Below are positions 1-8,508 of a stretch of 36,262 nucleotides of DNA, piece after piece. The DNA is taken from assembly GCA_020629005.1 (NCBI GenBank), contig JAHDEE010000045.1, forward strand, positions 1 through 36,262, written 5' to 3'. The notes beneath the pieces were generated by a model. It saw only the letters and a program-made list of their open reading frames with translations. It did no database searches and had not been told where the DNA came from. Positions within the stretch are counted from its first letter, which is position 1; every line of letters begins with the position of its first letter. This DNA comes from Chitinophagales bacterium (lineage in GTDB: Bacteria; Bacteroidota; Bacteroidia; Chitinophagales; UBA2359). Position numbers and translations under genes: made by a program.

Positions 1-2
1 GC

Positions 3-284
3 GGAAATGATGGTCCAGATGGCGGTGGAAACGACGGCCCAGGTGGTGGCGGAAATGATGGTCCAGATGGCGGTGGAAACGACGGTCCAGGAGGCGGTGG
101 AAATAATGGTCCAGATGGCGGCGGAAATGATGGCCCAGGTGGTGGCGGAAACAACGGCCCGGGCGGAGGCGGAAATGATGGTCCAGGCGGTGGCGGGAAT
201 GGCGGCGGTCCAGGAGGTGGTGGAAACGGCGGTCCAGGCGGCGGCGGAAACGGTGGCCCCGGCGGTGGAGGTAACGATGGCCCA
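3..284 (+). repeat. 24-bp in-frame tandem repeat (Gly-Asn-Asp-Gly-Pro units)
   Basis: About 11-12 imperfect 24-bp units encode the G-N-x-G-P-x-G-G octapeptide. Unit 9 has one extra codon (GNGGGPGGG). Early units alternate D and G at position 6 (GNDGPDGG, GNDGPGGG), which suggests a 48-bp higher-order unit that duplicated. Such tracts change length by slippage. Confidence 0.85.
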
Positions 285-617
285 CGTACTAACCTAACAG
301 TAGTTCCTGACGGAGTGAGCCGAATGTATGCGGGAGAGCAGATCGATACTCCACTGCGTGAAAAATCGAATGCGCGAAAAATTGATATTCAAGTTAGTCC
401 GAATCCTGCACAGGGAGAATTGCATCTTGGCTTGCTGGGCGCCAAAGAATCTGTAAGACTACAGGTACACAGTATCTCCGGGATGCAAATGTACTCAGGT
501 GTCATGCCAGCACTTGGTGTTTTTACGCTGGATTGCTCAGACTGGGCCCCCGGGCTCTATATCATTGATTTTGCAGGCAGCGAAATACAACAAAGTCGCA
601 AAGTAATTGTGAAGTAA
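3..617 (+). CDS. Gly-rich repeat protein with T9SS sorting domain (5' partial)
   Basis: The reading frame is open from the left edge of the window to the TAA at 615-617, so the start lies outside. The visible N-terminal half (3-284) is about twelve copies of an 8-residue unit G-N-D/N/G-G-P-G/D-G-G, a flexible, low-complexity linker or fibrous segment. A short spacer is followed by a C-terminal domain (about 384-614) with the motif VSPNPAQGEL, beta-strand-like segments and the ending GLYIIDFAGSEIQQSRKVIVK-type (shown only in part: GLYIIDF ... KVIVK). This is the type A T9SS sorting domain that directs export across the outer membrane and is then cleaved. The protein is therefore probably secreted or surface-attached. 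Its functional domain is upstream and cannot be judged. A strong terminator follows at 677. Confidence 0.85.
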   Translation, partial: GNDGPDGGGNDGPGGGGNDGPDGGGNDGPGGGGNNGPDGGGNDGPGGGGNNGPGGGGNDGPGGGGNGGGPGGGGNGGPGGGGNGGPGGGGNDGPRTNLTVVPDGVSRMYAGEQIDTPLREKSNARKIDIQVSPNPAQGELHLGLLGAKESVRLQVHSISGMQMYSGVMPALGVFTLDCSDWAPGLYIIDFAGSEIQQSRKVIVK

Positions 618-676
618 TGCTTAATAATAGAGACTATTCGTAGGAAATAGTCAAGGGGGTATACTTTAGGGATTAA

Positions 677-711
677 GGCAGGTCAGAATTATTTCTGGCC
701 TGCCTTTTTTT
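677..711 (+). terminator. Rho-independent terminator
   Basis: A 12-bp stem (677-688 GGCAGGTCAGAA, 693-704 TTCTGGCCTGCC, one G-T wobble) has a 4-nt loop and runs directly into seven T residues (705-711). It ends the transcript of the Gly-rich T9SS gene 60 bp upstream. Confidence 0.88.
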
Positions 712-833
712 GCAAAATCCATGTAGAGAATCCAGCCCGAGTAAAAGCTGAGATTGTCTAAATTGTCCATAAAGGCATTTTTGGGGAACTCAATCGAGTA
801 ACATAAACTTCATTTGGGGACTAATGGGTTAAG

Positions 834-2669
834 ATGAAGGCTCATTATTTTAACTTATTGATAGTTATGGAACAAGAGACGGAGCTAGCACCGAAGGAAA
901 GGCAGCGCGATATGACCCGGCGCAGAAGAAAGGCAGATTTTGACCCCCAAAAGAAAGTTCCATGGTACAGTATCACGCAGCTTTCCAGGACAGGTGTTCA
1001 AGTCTTGCTCTCCTCCATCTTCGGAGAGTTTCTGGACCGGAGGGAGTTAATTGCACTTCAAGGTCGTGAGGCGGGTAAGAACACTTATGCCTATGAGGCA
1101 ATAGACGAGGAATATTGGATCGACTATGTGTCCGATGCCGGGGATGGCTTCAATGCCTGCTATACGGTGGCAAAGCACATGAGCGAAGATCAGCAGGGGG
1201 AATCTTACGATACTAAGGTAGGTGACATGTTACTGATGGGCGGTGACCAGGTATATCCCACTGCAAGCACCGAAGAATATGAGAATCGGCTCAAAGGACC
1301 GTACATATATGCTTTCCCTAAGGATGGAGATACTAGAAAACCCTTGTTTGCCGTACCAGGCAATCACGACTGGTATGATGGTCTGTCTTCGTTCACAAAG
1401 ATATTTAGTCATGGAAGTTTCCTTGGTAACTTTGAAACGCCTCAGCACCGGAGCTACTTTGCTATCAAACTCCCCTTCAATGTATGGATCTTTGGAGTGG
1501 ATTTGCAGCTAAAATCCTACATTGACAAGGCGCAGCTGACCTACTTTTCCAAGGTGATTAGAGACTTTGACAAGTCGGAGGTTGCGCATATAATTTTGCT
1601 TAGTGCGGAACCTTCCTGGGTATACAAATCCAAAATGGCTACCGGCTATAAGGCATCTCACAACCTCGATTACTTTGAGCATGAAATTAAGAAGACAGCC
1701 AGGCGAAATGACATTGAACTTGATATTGTGCTCACCTTAGCTGGTGATTTACACCATTATGCGAGATACAGTAGTGAAGATGGCAGACATCATAAGATTA
1801 CTGCTGGTGGGGGTGGGGCTTTTTTGCACGGCACTCATAATCTTCCTGCCAAGGTTTGTTGGAAGGAAGAGGACTATCTTCAAAAGAAGGTTTATCCTGA
1901 AGTTGGTTTGTCGCGGATGTTAAGCTTGCAGGTGCTGGCCTTTGGCCTGTATAACAAGAGCTTTGCCTTGTTCCTGGGCGCTGTATATGTGATTGCTGGT
2001 TGGTTTCTGGTCATTCCCAATTTCATTAACAACATCGTCCCAAGAACCAATCCTTCACTGACCGATACGCTTTATGGCCTTGCTACCTCTCCCTTCGCAA
2101 CGCTCATGCTTTTGTTTATGGGATTCGCTTTCTTCTATTTTACGGATAGAGACCCTGTTCGAGAGCAGCCGTGTGAGAAAGGAAAAGGCCCAATGTTGAT
2201 CAAGCTTGCCTACTTATTGGCTGGTTTGAGTCATGCCATGTTGCAGGTGTTACTTTTGTTATACACCAACTTCTACATTACAGCCTTTATTCACGAGCGA
2301 CATAATCTGGTCACGACACAGGAAAAAGTTAAGACATTACTTCCTATGCTGGAGTTTGCCGCTGCAACTTTTGTTGCCGGCCTTATCCTGTGTCCATTGA
2401 TCTTTGGGATCTATCTATTGCTCAGCAATTTACTCTTAGGAATGCACGAAACAGAGGCTTTCAGCGCAATCAATCTAGAGAAATACAAGAACTTCCTGCG
2501 CTTGAAAATCGACCGAAACAACATTACTGTCTACCCTTTTGGTATCGATCATGTCTGCAAACCAATATATGATGAGGACAAGGATGAGTACTTACTTGAT
2601 GAGTCTTCTGTCTGCAGGCTGATCGAAGAACCAATCCAAATTGCAATTAATCAAGAAAAAAGAACCTAA
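834..2669 (+). CDS. membrane-anchored metallophosphoesterase
   Basis: This is a calcineurin-like phosphoesterase fused to a C-terminal membrane region (611 aa). Metal-ligand motifs visible are DAGDG (around 101), GGDQ (136-139), GNHDW (176-180) and GDLHH (304-308). The usual first motif DxH reads D-A-G here, so the first metal site is atypical. Four hydrophobic segments lie at about 375-395, 416-436, 456-480 and 508-532, followed by a cytosolic-looking tail of about 75 residues. No signal peptide is visible, so the catalytic domain is probably cytoplasmic. ATG 834 is used; a second in-frame ATG at 867 gives MEQETELAP and may be the true start. The next gene starts 18 bp downstream, so the two are probably co-transcribed. 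The substrate is unknown. Confidence 0.85.
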   Translation: MKAHYFNLLIVMEQETELAPKERQRDMTRRRRKADFDPQKKVPWYSITQLSRTGVQVLLSSIFGEFLDRRELIALQGREAGKNTYAYEAIDEEYWIDYVSDAGDGFNACYTVAKHMSEDQQGESYDTKVGDMLLMGGDQVYPTASTEEYENRLKGPYIYAFPKDGDTRKPLFAVPGNHDWYDGLSSFTKIFSHGSFLGNFETPQHRSYFAIKLPFNVWIFGVDLQLKSYIDKAQLTYFSKVIRDFDKSEVAHIILLSAEPSWVYKSKMATGYKASHNLDYFEHEIKKTARRNDIELDIVLTLAGDLHHYARYSSEDGRHHKITAGGGGAFLHGTHNLPAKVCWKEEDYLQKKVYPEVGLSRMLSLQVLAFGLYNKSFALFLGAVYVIAGWFLVIPNFINNIVPRTNPSLTDTLYGLATSPFATLMLLFMGFAFFYFTDRDPVREQPCEKGKGPMLIKLAYLLAGLSHAMLQVLLLLYTNFYITAFIHERHNLVTTQEKVKTLLPMLEFAAATFVAGLILCPLIFGIYLLLSNLLLGMHETEAFSAINLEKYKNFLRLKIDRNNITVYPFGIDHVCKPIYDEDKDEYLLDESSVCRLIEEPIQIAINQEKRT

Positions 2670-2687
2670 ATTAGAGGAAAAACGGAA

Positions 2688-4205
2688 ATGAAACCTTTTC
2701 TTCTGAGCATTGCAGCAGCCTTTTTCCTGTTGCCTGGGACTCACCTTTTTGCGCAATTCGACCTCTGCGATCCCTCCGTACCTTATGCAATAACAGACCC
2801 GGTGATGATCCAGCTGATAGCCACAAATCCGGACTGTTGTTTCACTGGCTGGTCTCCAGCATGCCAGGACTTGTATGATTCTCTTAGCAGTGGAGGAGGA
2901 GGAGGATGTGATGCAACATTCACAAATGAAACTTTTGATGGTTACTTCTTTACTTTCGCTGCACAGCCCAGTGCTTTGATTTATGCCTGGGATTTTGGAG
3001 ATGGATCTATTCCGGCTGATGTTGCTTCGACTGTTACGCATACTTTTAGCGATGCAGGAACCTACAATGTTTGTCTTTCGGTGACCTGCGCTGATTTCAC
3101 AAGTGACACGGCTTGCGAGGAGATCACTGTGGGACTAGTCGAGTGTGCCAGCATTGATGACGGTTCTTCGCCATATGAGATTACGGACAATATATTTCAG
3201 CAAGTGGTTGGCCAAAGTCCTGAATGCTGCGAAGCAGAATGGACTGCGGATTGCGAAGAAGCCTATCAGCAATTGTATCAGGCCTTGCCCTGTCTTGAAG
3301 GTATCATCAGCAGTCCTCAGGGGGATGGAGCCTTCGAATTCTCAGCTGTTGGGCAGTATCAAGGGATAGCAGAAGTGATTGACTGGAATTTCGGAGATGG
3401 ACAAGTTAGTGCAGATGATCAGCAGACGATTGTACATCAATTCACTGATACGGGAAGTTTTTCCGTTTGCGTTTCTGTCAGTTGCGTAGATGGTGATGAA
3501 GAAGAAACCTGTACCATTGTGGATGTAACAGAGGCTCCTTGTGCGGCACTCGTTGATCCGGCATTCCCATATGAGGCAGATGACCCCTTTGTATCGGCTA
3601 CCATTGCAGAACAATCCCAATGTTGCAGCGATTGGATCGCCTCTTGTGATCAGACTTATAACGACCTTGCTAATGCTTCCGTGAATGGTAGTTTTCAGGC
3701 CACCATTGTACAACAGGAGGGACTTTCGGTTCCAGGGGCATTAGTTGATATCTATGACAGCTTTGGTGAACTAATTGAAACCGTGATCTCGAATGATCAG
3801 GGAGAAGTCTTAGTAGAAAATTTGCCTGCAGGCTCCTACGTAGTCTCTGTAAACGGCCAAGGTATCTCGCAGAACGAACTCTTTACCTTTGAGTTGGATT
3901 ATAACACTCCTGACTTATCTGGCCAATCGATACCTGTATTTACAGATGGATCTTCACTTTCCTCTTTGCTAAGCGCAGGAATCAAATTATATCCAAATCC
4001 TGCAAGGAGGAATGTTATCATTCAATCTCCCTACAAGAGCGGCTCTTTGCAAATAATCGGCAGCGATGGAAAGATGATGTATGAGTCTGAAGGCAGTTCT
4101 TCTAAAACTTTCCAAATCGATGTGGAAAATTGGCCTGTCGGAATTTATTTCGTTCATCTCGTTTCACAAGAGATGCACTTTCAAAGCAAGTTTTTCGTAC
4201 TTTAG
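2688..4205 (+). CDS. secreted PKD-domain protein with three CC-W-C modules and T9SS sorting domain
   Basis: The protein (505 aa) begins with a Sec signal peptide ending at FAQ (residue 23). Three copies of a cysteine module of about 40 residues follow, at 27-65, 153-196 and 285-327. Each has the pattern C...PY...D...(D/E/Q)CC...W...C...Y..L. Modules 1 and 2 are each followed by a PKD-like domain (about 75-147 with WDFGDGS, 202-280 with WNFGDGQ). Residues 331-392 resemble a carboxypeptidase-regulatory beta-sandwich (PGALVDIYDS ... NLPAGSYVVSV). The C-terminus (430-505) is a type A T9SS domain with LYPNPARRNVII and GIYFVHL. It is likely an extracellular adhesive or matrix-binding protein, but no enzyme domain is visible and the ligand is unknown. 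Confidence 0.85.
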   Translation: MKPFLLSIAAAFFLLPGTHLFAQFDLCDPSVPYAITDPVMIQLIATNPDCCFTGWSPACQDLYDSLSSGGGGGCDATFTNETFDGYFFTFAAQPSALIYAWDFGDGSIPADVASTVTHTFSDAGTYNVCLSVTCADFTSDTACEEITVGLVECASIDDGSSPYEITDNIFQQVVGQSPECCEAEWTADCEEAYQQLYQALPCLEGIISSPQGDGAFEFSAVGQYQGIAEVIDWNFGDGQVSADDQQTIVHQFTDTGSFSVCVSVSCVDGDEEETCTIVDVTEAPCAALVDPAFPYEADDPFVSATIAEQSQCCSDWIASCDQTYNDLANASVNGSFQATIVQQEGLSVPGALVDIYDSFGELIETVISNDQGEVLVENLPAGSYVVSVNGQGISQNELFTFELDYNTPDLSGQSIPVFTDGSSLSSLLSAGIKLYPNPARRNVIIQSPYKSGSLQIIGSDGKMMYESEGSSSKTFQIDVENWPVGIYFVHLVSQEMHFQSKFFVL

Positions 4206-4238
4206 GTATGTATTTCAATTCACAATCAATTGCTAATT

Positions 4239-4916
4239 ATGAAATATATATCTGTCTTCGCACTCTTGTCCGCTTTGTTTTTGCTGGGCATTAGCTCCTG
4301 TAATTCTGAACCAAAAACAGAACCAGCTGCGAGCAAGGTGCAAAACACCAAAGTCAAAAAATCACCAAACGCTACTGCTAAGACTGCCAGACAAGCATCA
4401 ATTGACACCAAGGGGTCCAAAATTACCTGGAAAGGATCCAAAATAGGTAGCTCACATGATGGAACTATATCATTGAAATCCGGAATGGTGGAAATCGCTG
4501 AGGGTAAAATAACAGGGGGCAAATTCGTGATCGATATGAACTCCATCACCAACACAGACCTTGCTGGAACAGACGGCGCGGAAAAGTTGGTGAAACACCT
4601 GAGTTCGCCTGACTTTTTTGATGTCAATAAGTTTCCGGAAGCAGTTTTTGTCATTACTGAAGCCAAGCAAACAGGTCCCGGAAAAGGGGACTATACCTTC
4701 AACGGAGATTTTACCTTGAAAGGGGTGACAAAACCGATTTCTTTCAAAGGCAAAACAAAGATCGGTGGAAAGGAGTTTATCGTTGATGTTCCTGAGTTTG
4801 CTATTGATCGAACAAATTTTGATGTTCGCTATGGCTCCAATAAGTTCTTCGATAATCTCAAAGACAAGGTGATCAGCGATCAAATCATCATACATATGCG
4901 CATTGTGGGTTCCTAA
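4239..4916 (+). CDS. YceI-like lipoprotein
   Basis: This is a 225-aa lipoprotein. The signal peptide MKYISVFALLSALFLLG is followed by a lipobox ISSC, with the acylated Cys at residue 22. A linker rich in Lys and Thr leads to a YceI-type domain from about residue 52 (STDTKGSKITWKGSK-like start, then GGKFVIDMNSI, HLSSPDFFDVNKFPEAVF, GDFTLKGVTKPISF, IDRTNFDVRYGS). YceI proteins are lipocalin-like barrels that bind isoprenoid or other amphipathic lipids in the envelope. A TTG nine bases upstream (4230) is in frame, but ATG 4239 gives the better signal peptide. It lies 33 bp after the PKD gene and 53 bp before the sugar transporter, possibly one transcript. Confidence 0.88.
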   Translation: MKYISVFALLSALFLLGISSCNSEPKTEPAASKVQNTKVKKSPNATAKTARQASIDTKGSKITWKGSKIGSSHDGTISLKSGMVEIAEGKITGGKFVIDMNSITNTDLAGTDGAEKLVKHLSSPDFFDVNKFPEAVFVITEAKQTGPGKGDYTFNGDFTLKGVTKPISFKGKTKIGGKEFIVDVPEFAIDRTNFDVRYGSNKFFDNLKDKVISDQIIIHMRIVGS

Positions 4917-4969
4917 GGCTACTGCTTGCACTCTTAATGCACTTATAATAGGTCCCAAAGCAAATTACC

Positions 4970-6298
4970 ATGTCCCAAAAGAAACACTATCTAGTCCCAT
5001 TTATAGCACTCACTGTATTGTTTTTTCTATGGGGATTTATCACCGTGATCGTAGATGCCTTTATACCCAGATTGAAGGAGGTATTTGAGTTGTCCTATGC
5101 TCAGGCTGGTTTGGTGCAAGTAGCCTGGTTTGCGGCCTATTTCTTTATCAGTCTTCCTGGTGGTTATCTTGTATCGAGAGTCGGCTATAAACGGGGTATC
5201 GTAATTGGACTTATGATAGCAGCTTTTGGCTGTTTCTTGTTCATTCCTGCTGCTTCTTTTCGAATGTTTGGCTTCTTTTTGTTGGCATTGTTCACGCTGG
5301 CTGGAGGAATTACCATTTTGCAGGTTGCTGCAAACCCTTTTGTGTCTGTGTTAGGGGATGAAGAAAGTGCCTCAAGTCGACTCAATCTATCGCAGGCTTT
5401 CAATTCGTTGGGCACAACGATTGCCCCCATACTTGCAAGTGCTTACCTGCTGAGTGACGCTATCAAATCATCAGATGAAATTGCTGAACTGAGCGAGGCC
5501 GCTAAGGAGACTTATTTTGCTGCTGAAGCTTCGGCTGTGCAGTCTCCCTTTGCCGTCATTGGCGGTGCTTTGCTGGTGCTTTCGCTAATCTTCGCAGCTT
5601 TCAAACTGCCTAAGATTCTCGATGCGGGAACTGGCAATTCCTATATGAAAGCCCTCGAATTCCCCAATCTGAAATTTGGGGTGCTGGCCATCTTTGTATA
5701 CGTCGGAGCAGAAGTTGCGATCGGAAGTTACCTGGTCAACTATTTCATGGATATGAATATGGTGCCCTTGATTCTCGAAAACGACTTCACCAGAAGTCTG
5801 GCAACATTTGTCGCTGATACTTTTCAAGGAAAGGACATTTCCAAGATCGATAACAAAGCTATAGTAGGCACCTTCTTGATTTTCTACTGGGGTGGCGCGA
5901 TGATCGGACGGTTCCTTGGATCAGCATTGACAAAGGTCTTTCCCGCTGCACGAGTACTTACTGTATTTTGTATCGGAGCCATAACCATGTTGACACTAAG
6001 CATGCTTACGTCTGGATTCACTGCCATGTGGGCCGCTCTTGCTGTAGGTCTTTTCAATTCAATCATGTTCCCCACCATCTTTACCCTAGCCATCGACGGT
6101 ATAGGAAGTTACAAACCAGAGGGCTCCGGTTTACTATGCATGGCCATTGTTGGTGGGGCTGTGATTCCGCCTTTGTTTGGACTCATTGTGGATAATGCGG
6201 GTTTTAAGCCCGCTTTCATACTTCCCGCGATTTGCTACTTTGTTATCATGACCTTTGCCTTCTTTATGGTAAGACATCGAAGAACCGCCGTCGCTTAG
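4970..6298 (+). CDS. FucP/GluP-type sugar:H+ symporter (MFS)
   Basis: This 442-aa polytopic protein has about twelve membrane segments, the usual size for the fucose-galactose-glucose:H+ symporter (FHS) family. Family marks visible are the first segment FFLWGFITVIVDAFIPRLK, the loop GGYLVSRVGYKRG between segments 2 and 3, LQVAANPFVSVLG, and RLNLSQAFNSLGTTIAP. The second half carries FYWGGAMIGRFLGS and NSIMFPTIFTLAIDG. It should import a neutral sugar (fucose, glucose/galactose or N-acetylglucosamine). The sequence alone does not decide the substrate, and no catabolic genes are adjacent. No terminator is visible downstream. Confidence 0.88.
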   Translation: MSQKKHYLVPFIALTVLFFLWGFITVIVDAFIPRLKEVFELSYAQAGLVQVAWFAAYFFISLPGGYLVSRVGYKRGIVIGLMIAAFGCFLFIPAASFRMFGFFLLALFTLAGGITILQVAANPFVSVLGDEESASSRLNLSQAFNSLGTTIAPILASAYLLSDAIKSSDEIAELSEAAKETYFAAEASAVQSPFAVIGGALLVLSLIFAAFKLPKILDAGTGNSYMKALEFPNLKFGVLAIFVYVGAEVAIGSYLVNYFMDMNMVPLILENDFTRSLATFVADTFQGKDISKIDNKAIVGTFLIFYWGGAMIGRFLGSALTKVFPAARVLTVFCIGAITMLTLSMLTSGFTAMWAALAVGLFNSIMFPTIFTLAIDGIGSYKPEGSGLLCMAIVGGAVIPPLFGLIVDNAGFKPAFILPAICYFVIMTFAFFMVRHRRTAVA

Positions 6299-6430
6299 CC
6301 TTGTTTGCAGATGGTCCGAATTCTGTTGTAGCTGTCTCTTCGCCTATGGTGATTGATTCAGTCTAAAGACTTCGCGGCATTTTCAATTGCCTGTCTTTAG
6401 TTCGCTATTGGACAAGTTTAGCACATGACC

Positions 6431-6461
6431 TTTGTACTTTCCATATCTGGATATACTTTTG
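6431..6461 (+). promoter_or_regulatory. promoter of arsM (TTTG-N19-TACTTTTG) with internal palindrome
   Basis: TTTG at 6431-6434 and TACTTTTG at 6454-6461 are separated by 19 bp, matching the Bacteroidota housekeeping consensus TTTG-N19-21-TAnnTTTG. The spacer contains the inverted repeat ATATC-tg-GATAT (6443-6454) abutting the -7 box, a possible operator (inference). A second -7-like box TACCTTTG lies at 6519-6526 without a correctly spaced -33 box. Confidence 0.6.
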
Positions 6462-6562
6462 CTATCTAAGAGGTTTGCCAAATTGTGCATTTGACTCGAC
6501 GAGTGCTTTAGATTATACTACCTTTGGCCGACTGCAAATTTCATTTAAAACCGACAAGAAGG

Positions 6563-7612
6563 ATGAATACCAAACATAAGGATGTACAAGAATATTATGG
6601 ACAAAAGCTTCAGCAGAGTGATGACCTGCAGACCAATGCATGCTGTACGCTGGAGGCACCACCAGCTTATATTCAGTCCATATTGGAGCAAATTCATGAC
6701 GAAGTACTGGATAAGTATTACGGTTGTGGCTTATGCATTCCTAATGCTCTGGAGGGCCTGCGGGTTTTGGATTTGGGCTCAGGCTCCGGTAGGGACAGCT
6801 ATATTGCCTCCAAACTGGTCGGACAAGAAGGAGAAGTGGTTGGGGTAGACATGACGGATGAGCAACTCGAAGTCGCAAACAGGCACATTGATTATCACAC
6901 TGAAAAGTTCGGCTACCGATATGCAAACGTTCGCTTCGTGAAGGGAAATATCGATCACCTGGATGAGTTGGACTTGAAAGAGGGTAGCTTCGATTTGATT
7001 ATCTCCAATTGTGTGATCAATCTTGCTTTGAACAAACAAAAAGTATTGAGTGATGCCTATAAGCTGCTTAAGCCAGGTGGGGAGATGTACTTTAGTGATG
7101 TGTATAGCGATCGAAGAGTACCGCAGGAGCTGCAAAAGGATCCGGTACTTTGGGGTGAATGCCTTAGCGGGGCTCTGTATTGGAATGATTTCCTGGGCAT
7201 TGCAAAAGCAGCGGGTTTCACAGATCCTCGAGTCGTGGAAAGCAAAGGCATTAGCGTCGACAATCCGGAGCTGGAAGCAAAGCTGGGATTGTTAAAATTC
7301 TTTTCTGTAACCTATCGTCTTTTCAAGATTGAAGGTCTGGAGCGTGACTGTGAGGATTATGGGCAGGCAGTGATTTACAAAGGTGGGATCAATGATAGTG
7401 CTAGCAGCTACGATCTTGATGATCATCACAATTTCCCCTTAGGGAAAATGATGCTGGTCTGTGGCAATACCTACAAGATGCTTCATGATACGAGATTGTC
7501 CAGCTACTTTGACTTTTACGGGAGCTGGGATACGCACTACGGGATTTTCGAAGGCTGCGGAGGTAATATGCCGTTTAAAGAAGGGGATTCAGCAGAGGTC
7601 AACTGCTGCTAA
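6563..7612 (+). CDS. arsM: arsenite methyltransferase (ArsM/AS3MT type)
   Basis: This 349-aa SAM-dependent methyltransferase methylates trivalent arsenic. The SAM-binding motif is LDLGSGSGRDSY (69-80), with VGVDMT at 93-98. The arsenic-binding cysteines of the family are present: Cys27 in TNACC, Cys55 in YYGCGLC, Cys150 in SNCVINL and Cys200 in LWGECLSGALYW. These blocks closely resemble my recollection of animal AS3MT. ATG 6563 is preceded by AGAAGG; an in-frame TTG at 6524 is rejected because it overlaps a TAnnTTTG box. The C-terminal domain (about 275-349) keeps FEGCGG and ends in Cys-Cys. The gene has its own promoter, and a metallophosphoesterase starts 15 bp downstream. No arsR, arsB or arsC is adjacent. 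Confidence 0.92.
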   Translation: MNTKHKDVQEYYGQKLQQSDDLQTNACCTLEAPPAYIQSILEQIHDEVLDKYYGCGLCIPNALEGLRVLDLGSGSGRDSYIASKLVGQEGEVVGVDMTDEQLEVANRHIDYHTEKFGYRYANVRFVKGNIDHLDELDLKEGSFDLIISNCVINLALNKQKVLSDAYKLLKPGGEMYFSDVYSDRRVPQELQKDPVLWGECLSGALYWNDFLGIAKAAGFTDPRVVESKGISVDNPELEAKLGLLKFFSVTYRLFKIEGLERDCEDYGQAVIYKGGINDSASSYDLDDHHNFPLGKMMLVCGNTYKMLHDTRLSSYFDFYGSWDTHYGIFEGCGGNMPFKEGDSAEVNCC

Positions 7613-7627
7613 GTAGAAGTTTGGAAT

Positions 7628-8266
7628 ATGAAGATATTAGCCATTTCAGATACACACGGATTACATGATCAGCTGACAGAATTGCCTGAAGCTGACATGA
7701 TTATTCATGCAGGAGATGTTTCGAAGAGAGGAACGGAGAGCGAAATCATGAGCTTTCTTGAATGGTATTCTTCCTTGCCATATCAGCATAAGATATTTGT
7801 CGCGGGCAATCACGACTTTTATCTGGAGTCCGTAGAAAAAGAGAAGCTGATCGAGCAGATTCCGGATAACCTGATCTACTTGGAGGATCAGGGCGTTAAT
7901 ATCGAAGGAATCCATATCTGGGGCTCTCCGGTGCAACCCTGGTTCTTTGACTGGGCCTTTCAAAAGCAAAGGGGGGCAGAATTACAAGCTCACTGGCAGA
8001 AGATTCCGAAAGAGGTGGACATTCTGGTCACGCACGGACCTCCCCAAGGCAGATTAGATCGTGTGCACAATGGTAAGTTGGCGGGTTGTGCGGATTTGCT
8101 TGAGCGAATTCGAAAGACAGAAGCCAGAGTGCATATATTTGGACATATCCATGAAGCAGCGGGAGAAATGCATGCAGATGGTGTGCATTATATAAACGCT
8201 GCTGTGGTGAATTTGACTTACAACAATGTTAGATCAGGTGTCGTCTTTGAGTGCTGTGAAAAGTGA
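7628..8266 (+). CDS. MPPED-like metallophosphoesterase
   Basis: This compact 212-aa calcineurin-like phosphoesterase has all metal-binding motifs: SDTHG (7-11), AGDVS (28-32), GNHDFY (60-65), THGPP (about 137-141) and FGHIHEA (about 173-179). Length and motif spacing fit the MPPED/239FB group of class III-type phosphodiesterases, whose bacterial members hydrolyse phosphodiesters such as 2',3'-cAMP in vitro. No signal peptide is present, so it should be cytoplasmic. It starts 15 bp after arsM and is very probably in the same operon. A functional link to arsenic is not evident. The 242 bp after it hold no recognisable feature. Confidence 0.87.
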   Translation: MKILAISDTHGLHDQLTELPEADMIIHAGDVSKRGTESEIMSFLEWYSSLPYQHKIFVAGNHDFYLESVEKEKLIEQIPDNLIYLEDQGVNIEGIHIWGSPVQPWFFDWAFQKQRGAELQAHWQKIPKEVDILVTHGPPQGRLDRVHNGKLAGCADLLERIRKTEARVHIFGHIHEAAGEMHADGVHYINAAVVNLTYNNVRSGVVFECCEK

Positions 8267-8508
8267 TGGCAAACAGGAAATTGTAGCTGCCTTAACTAAA
8301 TATGTATCTGGATTCTAGTGCACATTCCCTTGAGGCAGGGTAGGGTATTCTTGACTTTTTTGACAATTTTCACTGTTGAAGCTAAACTCAGGATTAGTTG
8401 GCCCCGTTTTTTCATTGGAGAGAGGAACGAAAGAGAAAAACAAGTTTGATCTGGTTTCACTACGACCTTGATCAAGACATAAAGTTGACAATCCCCAAGT
8501 GACAAAGC

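Noticed and set aside
3-284. CRISPR-like repetition at the left edge
   Set aside because: Units are contiguous 24-bp coding repeats without spacers.
7-297. Met/Ala/Val-rich reading frame of 96 codons
   Set aside because: It is a shifted reading of the Gly-rich repeat. The frame starting at 3 is continuous with the T9SS sorting domain that ends at 617, so that frame is the real one.
4230-4238. TTG/GTG starts at 4230, 12881, 18981 and 34529
   Set aside because: Each is followed within a short distance by an in-frame ATG that gives a better signal peptide, membrane start or receiver start.
6363-6400. Inverted repeat CTAAAGAC/GTCTTTAG after the sugar transporter as a terminator
   Set aside because: The loop is 22 nt and no T-run follows.
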